Part shown: positions 1 through 6,286 of the stretch, one piece after another
Numbering within the stretch: position 1 is the stretch's first letter
Layout: each line of letters starts with the position of its first letter
NCBI GenBank assembly: GCA_041653935.1
Contig: JBAZEO010000110.1
Span: 1-6,914 of the forward strand
Source of the DNA: JAYEHL01 sp041653935
Lineage (GTDB): Bacteria > Chloroflexota > Dehalococcoidia > E44-bin15
DNA length: 6,914 nucleotides
Direction: 5' to 3'
Program-made: the position numbers and the translations under genes
The notes under the pieces: model-generated
The model's database searches: none
What the model saw: the letters and a program-made list of their open reading frames with translations, nothing else
Told to the model about the DNA's origin: nothing

Positions 1-604
1 GGATGGGAATCGTCTGGTCGAGCGCCTGGATAAGTGCCCCGACATTGATGCCTTTCTGTGCCGAGACCGGGATGATCGGTGCATTCTCGGCGATGGTGCC
101 CTTGACGAATGCCTTGATCTGCTGGAAGTTGTCGATCGCCTCTTTCTGGGAGACGACATCGATCTTGTTCTGGACGATCACGATCTTTTTGATCCCAACC
201 AGACCCAGCGCCATCAGGTGCTCTTTTGTCTGGGGTTGCGGGCAGCGTTCGGTCGTTGAGATGACAAGCATTGCCCCGTCCATCAGGGCAGAACCGGAGA
301 GCATCGTCGCCATCAGGGTCTCATGCCCCGGCGCGTCCACGAATGATATGGACCGGAACGGCGTTCCTATCCCCCCGCAATTCGGGCAGTTCAGGCTTGT
401 TGAGTAGGCATCTGAATCTTTACAGGTGTCGCACCTGAAGAATGTCGCGTCTGCGTATCCTAACCGGATGGAGATGCCTCGTCTCACTTCCTCGCTGTGC
501 CGGTCAGTCCATGTCCCGGTGAGCGCGTTCACGAGCGTGGTCTTTCCGTGGTCAACATGACCCACCACCCCGATATTGACACTGGGAATTGTCACATCAT
601 GCAA
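1..604 (-). CDS. eif2g: Translation initiation factor aIF2 subunit gamma, N-terminal part (cut by window edge)
   Basis: GTPase subunit of the archaeal aIF2 complex, which carries initiator Met-tRNA to the small ribosomal subunit. About 201 residues are visible. The motifs run in family order: P-loop GHVDHGKTT at residues 15-23, a CxxC...CxxC zinc knuckle (RCDTCK, then NCPNCGG), the G3 motif DAPGHE, the family stretch CPQPQTKEHL, the G4 motif NKID and the G5 motif SAQKG. Domains II and III lie off the left edge. I chose the TTG at 604 because it gives an N-terminus reading MHDVTIPSVNIG and has a strong GGAGGT (615-620) 10 bases upstream. A GTG at 595 is the alternative, but it leaves about 19 bases to the same site. 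No ATG in frame fits. The gene is on the same strand as the upstream operon but is separated from it by 321 bases and a likely terminator, so it is probably a separate unit. Identification is very secure; the start is less so. Confidence 0.96.
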   Translation of the reverse strand, partial: MHDVTIPSVNIGVVGHVDHGKTTLVNALTGTWTDRHSEEVRRGISIRLGYADATFFRCDTCKDSDAYSTSLNCPNCGGIGTPFRSISFVDAPGHETLMATMLSGSALMDGAMLVISTTERCPQPQTKEHLMALGLVGIKKIVIVQNKIDVVSQKEAIDNFQQIKAFVKGTIAENAPIIPVSAQKGINVGALIQALDQTIPI

Positions 605-614
605 ATGAAATCGA

Positions 615-620
615 ACCTCC
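615..620 (-). promoter_or_regulatory. Shine-Dalgarno site of aIF2 gamma
   Basis: GGAGGT on the minus strand, inside AAAGGAGGT, is complementary to the 3' end of archaeal 16S rRNA. It lies 10 bases from the TTG at 604 and 19 bases from the GTG at 595. It therefore favours the rare TTG start codon. Confidence 0.7.
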
Positions 621-631
621 TTTATTAACGT

Positions 632-647
632 GGCAGGTCAAACTGCC
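632..647. repeat. Short dyad near the expected aIF2 gamma transcription start
   Basis: GGCAG (632-636) and CTGCC (643-647) form a perfect 5-bp inverted repeat around a 6-base spacer. It lies about 25 bases downstream of the TATA-like element at 665-672, about where transcription would begin. It could be an operator or a small leader hairpin, but five pairs can also arise by chance. Confidence 0.3.
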
Positions 648-664
648 TTGTTACCAATATGTTG

Positions 665-672
665 AATATTAT
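665..672 (-). promoter_or_regulatory. Candidate TATA box for aIF2 gamma
   Basis: ATAATATT on the minus strand stands in locally AT-rich sequence. Archaeal transcription normally starts about 24-28 bases downstream of the box centre, here near 640-644. That would give a leader of about 36-40 bases before the TTG at 604. The element also overlaps the end of the doubtful small ORF at 669-806. Confidence 0.4.
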
Positions 673-806
673 CCCCTGCAGGATACCGGAACCATGCCAG
701 ACCCCGCCACTGCAATGGTATAGGTGATGATCATATTGAGCGCCAGATACATAAATACAATCGCGCAAATAAAGTGATAGCAACGTGCCGGAAAAAAGGA
801 TTCCAT
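669..806 (-). CDS. Doubtful small membrane ORF, 45 residues
   Basis: I do not recognise this product. The ORF starts at an ATG (806) and ends at TAA (669-671). A GTG at 818 is another possible start. Its centre, residues about 11-33, is strongly hydrophobic (HFICAIVFMYLALNMIITYT, then IAVAG) and reads like one transmembrane helix. Against it: there is no clear ribosome-binding site, the start lies on the oligo-T run I read as the operon terminator (792-797), and the end overlaps the likely aIF2 gamma promoter. In the same frame the sequence is open upstream to a stop near 880 without a good start codon. It may be a decayed remnant of a longer membrane protein or chance. Treat it as a hypothesis. 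Confidence 0.22.
   Translation of the reverse strand: MESFFPARCYHFICAIVFMYLALNMIITYTIAVAGSGMVPVSCRG
792..797 (-). terminator. Oligo-T terminator candidate for the operon
   Basis: The minus strand reads CCTTTTTTCC, a run of six T about 130 bases downstream of the kinase stop codon (926-928). Archaeal RNA polymerase terminates at T-rich runs without needing a hairpin. It is the longest T run on the minus strand of this gap. Its distance from the stop codon is somewhat long. Confidence 0.45.
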
Positions 807-925
807 GCCAGCTTGCACTGGTGTGCCGTATCGCTTCCGGCGAAATCGGATCGAGGAGAATGCCGGTTCCCCCCTTCTTCATCGACGGACTTCTTCCATC
901 TCTTTTTTTCATCCTACGGGTACGG

Positions 926-3436
926 CTACACCCTGACCGGGGAAATAACCGTGGTTTCGTCTGCTGCCACCCGGCACGCGCGGTTGGGAACCGAGATCTC
1001 GAAACGGCAACTGGTACCCAATACCCCTGTCTCCCGGATCGTCATGCCGGTCATACAAAGGATCTCGCGGATAGGGAACAAGCCAAGACCTGACGCCTTC
1101 CCGTATTCCAGTTTGAAGATCTGCTCCTTGTTCTCCGGAGCGTATCCGGTGCTGTCATCCTCCCAGATGATGGAGTACCCGGTCCCGGTCTTTATCGCGG
1201 ATATACGGATCCCGGATAAGGAACTCGTATGCCGGAGGGCGTTATCGAACAGGATGAAGAAGACCTGGGGGAACAGGGGGTCGGCACACACGCACAGGTC
1301 CCCGGTATCGATCGATACGGTGATCTGCCGGATATCGAGGAGCGCCTGTTCGTGTGCAATCATCGCGGCGACATGCTGCCAGCAGGCTTCTCCCGTCCCA
1401 ATCTCCTGGTAAAACCGTGCCTTCTTGATGTGGAGGAAGATATCCCGTGCGGCGATGTCCGCTTTGTCCAGGTTCACCTGCACATCGGGATCCGGGGTGT
1501 GTTTTCGTGCGATTCTTAACCGTCCCCGCAGAACAGTGAGCCGGTCGGCGATCTCGTGCCGGGTGATGCTGTTTAAGAGCGAGATCGTACTGTGGGCTTC
1601 CCGCAGATCCTCCTCATTCTTTTTTGCATCTGTGATGTCCGACAAAAAACTCAATGCAGCCGGTCGGGCATTCCATTCAAGTTGCAGGACATGGATCCGG
1701 AGCCAGCGGATCTCACCGGTCCGGGTGAGTGCCCGAAAGACATACGACGGTTCGATCTCTTCCCCCGCAAACCGGCGGCGGGCGCGTTCAATGACTACAT
1801 CCCGATCCGCCGGGTAGATGAACTTCCCAAAGGGGTGCCCGTCCATCTCTTCCGGCGCATAGTTACCCAGGATGTTTCTTATGAGGGGATTTGAATAGCA
1901 GATAACCCCGTCCTGTATCACAACGATGCCTTCATCGGCATGCTCGATGATCCGGCGGTATCTCTCTTCGGAACTGCGTAAGGCGATCTCGGTTTTTGAA
2001 AATTCGCTCACATCCCGGACCGATTCAATCGCCCCGGTGATGCCACCCTCCTCGTTGTATAGCGGTGATGCGACAAACCAGAGATGCGCGCCCCGCCCCC
2101 CGCACAGGTGCGGAATAAATACCTGTGAAATGAGCCGATCCCCTTCCCGTTCGATCCGGTCGTACCGGCAGGCTGCTGCTTCATCATACTTCAGCACGAG
2201 ATCGATCAGCATCGGGCGCCGTTTTTTGTAGAATGGCAGGGCGTATTCATACTCCCCTTTTCCCACAATGTCGATTGCAAGGACGCCGGTCATCGTTTCC
2301 ATCGCTTTGTTCCAGACGATCACGGTGCCCTGCGTATCTATGGCAAACGTGGCATCCGGCAGGAAGTTGATGATCTCAGACAGCTGGCGACGACTGTTGC
2401 TGAGCTGTCTCTGGTTCTCGGCTAGGGTGTTCATGTAGGTCCGGATCATGCCTTCTGATGATGAGATTGTCAGGTACGCATCCTCCAGTTGCTGGTGTTT
2501 CTCCAATAGCAGGGTTTCAGCCATCTCCCGTTGCTCCTCCTCACTCATCTTCTCCAGCGCGAATGAGAGATCCGATGCGATCTCAAGCAGGAGTTTGACC
2601 TCTTCGTCGGCAAAGAAACCCGGCTCGGCATCAAAGAGCTGCAATGTGCCGATGACCCTGTTATGCAGGAACAGGGGAACCGCTGCCGTTGACCGGTACA
2701 TCTGTGCCTTTGTCCCGGTGGCAGGAGTGTGCAAAAAACCGCAGGGCTCGATCTCATTGCAGATCACCTGTTTCCTCTCGCGGGCTGCCCTCCGGCTTGG
2801 CTCAAATCGATCCGGCTCTTCATCGAGCTGGATTAAACGTTGTGTCCCTTCGCCCGTTCCATACCCGGCGAAGGGTTGGAGTTCGTTTTTTTCCGGATCA
2901 ACGATGCCCATCCATGCCATACGGAACTTCCCTGTCTCCACCGCGATCCGCAAGACCTCCCTGAAAAGTTCTTCCCGTGTTTTTACGTGAGTAATCGCGC
3001 AGTTGATCCCGTTCAGGATCGCGTACAACCGGTTGAAAACCAAAAACCTCTTCTCGGAGAATTGTCGCCATACGGCTCTTTTTATTTTATGCTCGAGTTC
3101 GGCAAACTGGGAGGCTGGATCCCCGCCTTTCTGCAGGTATGCATCAGCTCCGCTGTTCAGTGCTTCGATCACCACTTCCTCCCTACCTCTCCCGGTAAAA
3201 AGGATGAACGGAAGATCCCCGAAGTGAGTCCTGATATATTTGAGAAACTCGATCCCGTTCATCTCCGGCATCTGGTAATCTGAGATGATTGCATCATAGG
3301 GAACGGTCTTTACCCGCCTGATCGCGTCACAGACCGAGGCGGAGGTATCGATCATGATGGCCCCTGAACTTTCGAGGAAGAGTTTTCCTATCTCAAGGAG
3401 TCCGGGCTCATCATCCACATACAATGCCGAGATCAT
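926..3436 (-). CDS. Receiver-GAF-PAS-PAS histidine kinase (836 residues)
   Basis: Predicted soluble signal-transduction kinase with an N-terminal receiver. REC, residues 1-120: acidic pair D8/D9, phosphoacceptor D53 in SDYQMPEMNG, T81 and K103. GAF-like domain, about 135-300, followed by a glutamate/glutamine-rich probable coiled coil to about 350. PAS1 about 352-480 and PAS2 about 488-606. The H-box has H627 in ITRHEIADRL, followed by an HATPase with N732 in FDNALRH, a G1 box EDDSTG (760-764) and a G2 box SGLGLF (783-785). No membrane segment is visible, so it is cytoplasmic. The receiver-first order means another kinase may phosphorylate it and so control its own kinase activity; its targets are unknown. 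In the G1 box the usual first glycine is serine (S762), so catalytic activity is uncertain. The ATG at 3436 was chosen because GGAGGT (3443-3448) lies 6 bases upstream; a GTG at 3463 overlapping the cheW stop is less likely. It is the last gene of the operon, 23 bases after cheW. Confidence 0.9.
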   Translation of the reverse strand: MISALYVDDEPGLLEIGKLFLESSGAIMIDTSASVCDAIRRVKTVPYDAIISDYQMPEMNGIEFLKYIRTHFGDLPFILFTGRGREEVVIEALNSGADAYLQKGGDPASQFAELEHKIKRAVWRQFSEKRFLVFNRLYAILNGINCAITHVKTREELFREVLRIAVETGKFRMAWMGIVDPEKNELQPFAGYGTGEGTQRLIQLDEEPDRFEPSRRAARERKQVICNEIEPCGFLHTPATGTKAQMYRSTAAVPLFLHNRVIGTLQLFDAEPGFFADEEVKLLLEIASDLSFALEKMSEEEQREMAETLLLEKHQQLEDAYLTISSSEGMIRTYMNTLAENQRQLSNSRRQLSEIINFLPDATFAIDTQGTVIVWNKAMETMTGVLAIDIVGKGEYEYALPFYKKRRPMLIDLVLKYDEAAACRYDRIEREGDRLISQVFIPHLCGGRGAHLWFVASPLYNEEGGITGAIESVRDVSEFSKTEIALRSSEERYRRIIEHADEGIVVIQDGVICYSNPLIRNILGNYAPEEMDGHPFGKFIYPADRDVVIERARRRFAGEEIEPSYVFRALTRTGEIRWLRIHVLQLEWNARPAALSFLSDITDAKKNEEDLREAHSTISLLNSITRHEIADRLTVLRGRLRIARKHTPDPDVQVNLDKADIAARDIFLHIKKARFYQEIGTGEACWQHVAAMIAHEQALLDIRQITVSIDTGDLCVCADPLFPQVFFILFDNALRHTSSLSGIRISAIKTGTGYSIIWEDDSTGYAPENKEQIFKLEYGKASGLGLFPIREILCMTGMTIRETGVLGTSCRFEISVPNRACRVAADETTVISPVRV

Positions 3437-3442
3437 CGTCAC

Positions 3443-3448
3443 ACCTCC
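3443..3448 (-). promoter_or_regulatory. Shine-Dalgarno site fixing the kinase start
   Basis: GGAGGT on the minus strand lies 6 bases before the ATG at 3436, followed by GTGACG. It would be internal to the longer frame beginning at GTG 3463, and it directly abuts the GTG at 3442. It therefore supports the ATG at 3436. Confidence 0.75.
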
Positions 3449-3459
3449 GCAGGTTCCGG

Positions 3460-3999
3460 TCACATCCGTGAATCGATATCCCCCAGGAGTTGCTTGATAT
3501 CGATCCAGATGATCAGTTCGTTCACCTCTTTGTCCTTCACCTTCACTTTGCGTTTGATGATCCCGATGATCGCCGTATCCTCATTGCTGACCGAGGTTGA
3601 GGTGGAGTCCACCTGTTTTCCTTCAAAGGTGGAGACGGAGGTGACGTCATCTACAAGGATGCCGATCTTCGATCGTGTGATCTTGTCGTCGAGCACAATG
3701 ATCCGCGACGATTCGGCGGTGACCTGTTTGCCATCCGTGATGTTCAGCCGTTCCTTTAAGTCGATGATGGTTGTGATTTCACCCCGGAGATCGATGATCC
3801 CTTTGATGTACGGCGCTACATTGGGCAGCCGGGTGATCGTCGTGTACTCCACCACCTCTTTGACATCAAACAGATCGATGGCAAAGTGTTCTCTCCCAAG
3901 GACAAACTCCACGACCTGAATGGTATGAGCGTGTTTTTTTGTGGATTTCAGGCTCGTATCCGGGGACTGCTGCTGCGTTTCGTCTGCTGTTGTTGCCAT
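3460..3999 (-). CDS. cheW: CheW-family chemotaxis adaptor (179 residues)
   Basis: CheW links chemoreceptor tips to the kinase CheA and so controls kinase activity. Residues 1-25 form a polar, glutamine-, threonine- and lysine-rich tail. The CheW fold follows from about 26 to 172. Visible family features are VVEFVLGREHFAIDL (29-43), the core GIIDLRGEITTIIDLKERL (67-85, matching the usual G-x-I-N/D-L-R-G-x-V/I...I-D-L pattern), IGILVDDV (112-119) and the C-terminal helix region IIWIDIKQLL (163-172). The ATG at 3999 was chosen because GGGGTG lies just upstream with 6 bases of spacing; an in-frame GTG at 4008 is weaker. It follows the MCP gene by 14 bases and precedes the receiver-kinase by 23, so it is probably co-transcribed and dedicated to that MCP. 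No cheA is in the window. Confidence 0.93.
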   Translation of the reverse strand: MATTADETQQQSPDTSLKSTKKHAHTIQVVEFVLGREHFAIDLFDVKEVVEYTTITRLPNVAPYIKGIIDLRGEITTIIDLKERLNITDGKQVTAESSRIIVLDDKITRSKIGILVDDVTSVSTFEGKQVDSTSTSVSNEDTAIIGIIKRKVKVKDKEVNELIIWIDIKQLLGDIDSRM

Positions 4000-4013
4000 G
4001 AAACGCACCCCGT

Positions 4014-5492
4014 TTAGTTCACCTTGAATTTCTTGTTCGCTTCCAGTGCCTCGATTGCGACAGTATTCACGGTTCCCACCATGCGGGTGATCTCATCCAG
4101 TGCGGCAGAGGATTCTTCGGTGGCAGCAGCAGCGTCCCCTGCTTCCTTCGCGGTCATGTCGACAAGGCGTGCCACTTCCGTCACACTTGCCGTGATCTCC
4201 TCGGTAGTAGCTGCCTGCTCTTCGGTAGCAGCGGCGACCTCTGATGCACTCCTCGCAACCTTATCGACTGCTGCGGCAATGCTGTGGAATGACTGCACGG
4301 TCTCGGTGACCATCTTTGCACCCTGTTCAACGATCTTCTTCGAATCGCTCATCGCTATGGATGCGTTCTGGGTGCTCTTCTTTAAGGTCCCGATCATCTC
4401 CTCGATCCGTTCTGCCGAGTTCCGCGATTCCTGCGCAAGCGATTTCACCTCAGTTGCCACGACTGCAAAGCCCCGACCTGCATCCCCCGCACGGGCAGCC
4501 TCGATGGCGGCGTTGAGCGCGAGGAGGTTTGTCTGGTTTGCCAGTTCGCGGATCAAGAGCACAATCTTTGAGATCTCGCCCATCTGCTTCTCGACATCCG
4601 AGACAATCTCGTATACTTTCGCAGACGAGGTTGAGATCTCCCCCATGCTCTTCTCTGCCTGCCCGGCAAGTTTTGCCCCGTTCTGGGAGAGATCATTTGT
4701 CTCGCGTGATAAGTTCGAGACTGAATCCATACTGGACGTGATCTCCTCCACTGCGGCACTCATGTCCTGCATCGCTTTTCCGATCTGGTCAACGCCCTGT
4801 GCGGCATGCTCCGCGTTCTCGCTGACTTTGCCGGCGTTCTTTGCAATCTGTGCCACGCCTTTCGAGGCATCTTCGATACTGTGGGCGGCGTTGTTTGCCG
4901 TGGACGTGAGGTTCTGCATCCGGCTGTTGACATCCCCGATATTGACCTGGAGGGCGCCGATGATGCCCCGGACTGCATCCCGTAAGAGTGCAATCTGGTC
5001 ATGGGTGGTACGGGTATCCTCATCCGGCTCGGTGAGCTTGTACCGTGGGGTCAGGTCGCCTTTTGCCATGACCGCATAGATCTTCGACAGTTCTGCCACT
5101 TCGTGTTCCATGTACTCCTGGGTTTTGACAATTTTTGTGATCTCGTTGTACGTGATGTACACGTAACTGATCGCATTGTTGTTGTCCAGCAGCGGAATGT
5201 TAGTCCTGATGACCACATGGATCCCTGACGGTGTTTCAAATGTGCTCTGCCCGACAGTCACCCGTTTCTGGTTGAGCGTGTCGGTGACCGACTCTCCGGA
5301 GTCTTTGAGATACCTGATGAGCCCTTTTGCACGGAAGTCTGTAAACGGCAGGTTGATCAAACGGTCTGAGCCCATACCGATGAGTTTACAGAATGCAGCA
5401 TTCACCATGACGATACGGAGATCCCGGTCGATCACTACCTGTGCGAGCGGGTTTTTCTCAAACATCTCTGAAAATTCTTTTAATTCTACCAT
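4014..5492 (-). CDS. Soluble PAS-domain methyl-accepting chemotaxis protein (492 residues)
   Basis: A chemoreceptor without transmembrane segments, so it senses an internal signal. Residues 5-120 form a PAS domain (VVIDRDLRIVMVNAAFCKLIG at 19-39) and may bind a small ligand, heme or flavin; I cannot say which. Residues about 125-180 are a linker with a HAMP-like AKGDLTPRYKL. From about 190 a long coiled-coil hairpin follows. Its tip (314-356) has the signature IRELANQTNLLALNAAIEAA and GRGFAVVATEV, which binds CheA and CheW. Four sites match the methylation consensus [ASTG]2-x2-[EQ]2-x2-[ASTG]2 exactly: E249/E250, E425/Q426, E431/E432 and E459/E460. The C-terminus (KKFKVN) lacks an NWxxF-type CheR tether. 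The ATG at 5492 was chosen for GGTGA (5498-5502) 5 bases upstream; a GTG at 5501 overlapping the transporter stop is possible. It lies between the transporter and cheW. Confidence 0.95.
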   Translation of the reverse strand: MVELKEFSEMFEKNPLAQVVIDRDLRIVMVNAAFCKLIGMGSDRLINLPFTDFRAKGLIRYLKDSGESVTDTLNQKRVTVGQSTFETPSGIHVVIRTNIPLLDNNNAISYVYITYNEITKIVKTQEYMEHEVAELSKIYAVMAKGDLTPRYKLTEPDEDTRTTHDQIALLRDAVRGIIGALQVNIGDVNSRMQNLTSTANNAAHSIEDASKGVAQIAKNAGKVSENAEHAAQGVDQIGKAMQDMSAAVEEITSSMDSVSNLSRETNDLSQNGAKLAGQAEKSMGEISTSSAKVYEIVSDVEKQMGEISKIVLLIRELANQTNLLALNAAIEAARAGDAGRGFAVVATEVKSLAQESRNSAERIEEMIGTLKKSTQNASIAMSDSKKIVEQGAKMVTETVQSFHSIAAAVDKVARSASEVAAATEEQAATTEEITASVTEVARLVDMTAKEAGDAAAATEESSAALDEITRMVGTVNTVAIEALEANKKFKVN

Positions 5493-5497
5493 CGTTC

Positions 5498-6091
5498 TCA
5501 CCCGAGTTTTACTATGCGTTCTTTGTATACTTCGTTCATGACCTGTCCAAGCCCGACATACATTGCCGATAGCCCGCAGATGATCCCTTCAATCCCCGCC
5601 ACCTGGAGGATTGTGATACTACCCAGTGCATTTCCGGCAATCAGGAGCACAAACAGGAGTGTCAATAGACCAAACACAACCTGCAACGCTCTCGCGAGCC
5701 GGAACGTGATGATCCACATAACAAACGAGAACAATCCCCAGATCCCGAGAAATGCCAGAAACTCTTCTTTTGAGAAGAGACTGGAAAACCCGAATTTCGG
5801 CATCAGTATCAGACCGACAAGGGATATCCAGAAGAATCCGTACGAGATAAATGCCAGCGTCCCAAACGTGTTGTTCTTCTTCCACTCCATAATCCCGGCG
5901 ATGATCTGGGCAATGCCCCCATAGAAGATCCCCATTGCAAAGATCATCGATCCGAGCGTAAACAACCCGGCATTGTGCAGGTTCAGCATCACCGTTGTCA
6001 TGCCAAACGCCAACAGTCCCAGCGGTGCCGGGTTGGCGGTCGTGTCCGTAATCTTGATCTCCTGTCTGGCAACTCCCGATTCCGTCACCAT
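5498..6091 (-). CDS. satP: GPR1/FUN34/YaaH-family acetate transporter (197 residues)
   Basis: Predicted acetate or short-chain carboxylate permease of the SatP/AceTr family. The length is close to the bacterial family (about 190 residues). The family signature NPAPLGL stands at residues 20-26, at the start of the first membrane helix. Six hydrophobic helices are visible, near 22-42, 47-68, 75-98, 109-131, 134-156 and 160-183. The C-terminus NEVYKERIVKLG resembles the usual family ending, YGRTVLPxG. The polar 19-residue N-terminus is probably cytoplasmic. I used the ATG at 6091; GGTGA (6095-6099) lies only 3 bases upstream, so the next codon, GTG at 6088, is a real alternative. The gene sits 3 bases after a 63-residue ORF and 5 bases before the MCP. 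In acetate-requiring methanogens it would supply acetate for acetyl-CoA synthesis. Substrate and direction are inferred from the family. Confidence 0.92.
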   Translation of the reverse strand: MVTESGVARQEIKITDTTANPAPLGLLAFGMTTVMLNLHNAGLFTLGSMIFAMGIFYGGIAQIIAGIMEWKKNNTFGTLAFISYGFFWISLVGLILMPKFGFSSLFSKEEFLAFLGIWGLFSFVMWIITFRLARALQVVFGLLTLLFVLLIAGNALGSITILQVAGIEGIICGLSAMYVGLGQVMNEVYKERIVKLG

Positions 6092-6094
6092 AGT

Positions 6095-6286
6095 TCACCA
6101 GCCCGTTTGGTTGTCGGGCATCTGGTTCATGCCCTGGTCCAGGGCAGAGGGTGCCTCGTAGATCAGCCGGGCTTGTGCCACGCTCGCATTGGTGGCGTGG
6201 AGTTCGACCCGGCATTCCTCAGCAAACCCGGCGGGGATTACGGTCATTCCCGTATCCGGTATTATCTCCATGAGTCCTCGCGCCAT
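6095..6286 (-). CDS. Small protein of unknown function (63 residues)
   Basis: I do not recognise this family. It encodes a soluble, mildly acidic peptide with no membrane helix or signal peptide. Its middle (MTVIPAGFAEECRVELHA) looks beta-rich and has one cysteine. The C-terminus, DQGMNQMPDNQTGW, is polar and probably disordered. Its TGA (6095-6097) lies within the GGTGA that serves as the transporter's ribosome-binding site, leaving 3 bases to the ATG at 6091, so the two are probably translationally coupled. Start choice: the ATG at 6286 has AGG (6294-6296) seven bases upstream, within GGCAGG; the ATG at 6271 would give 58 residues behind GAGGA at very short spacing. The N-terminus overlaps the end of the 55-residue ORF. 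The tight coupling and protein-like composition argue that it is real. A role as a small partner or regulator of the transporter is only a guess. Confidence 0.7.
   Translation of the reverse strand: MARGLMEIIPDTGMTVIPAGFAEECRVELHATNASVAQARLIYEAPSALDQGMNQMPDNQTGW

Larger units (their letters stand above)
605..925. other. Gap between aIF2 gamma and the kinase operon
   Basis: This 321-base stretch holds, on the minus strand, the terminator-like T6 run after the kinase gene (792-797), the doubtful membrane ORF (669-806), and the aIF2 gamma promoter, dyad and ribosome-binding site (615-672). A longer minus-strand frame at 625-912 is also open, but its composition is not protein-like. I see no tRNA, no rRNA and no convincing plus-strand gene here. 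Confidence 0.6.

Noticed and set aside
625..912. A 95-residue minus-strand frame just after the kinase gene
   Set aside because: It starts close to the kinase stop but its sequence (rich in His, Gly, Ser and Arg, no domain pattern) is not protein-like, and it runs through the terminator and the aIF2 gamma promoter.
3461..3463. GTG at 3463 as the kinase start, overlapping the cheW stop by four bases
   Set aside because: It would place the strong GGAGGT inside the gene and add nine residues before a receiver that already begins normally at MISALYVDDE.
4024..5079. A 351-residue open frame on the plus strand inside the MCP gene
   Set aside because: It is antisense to an unmistakable chemoreceptor, is rich in Ala and Ser from reversed coiled-coil codons, and shows no family motif.
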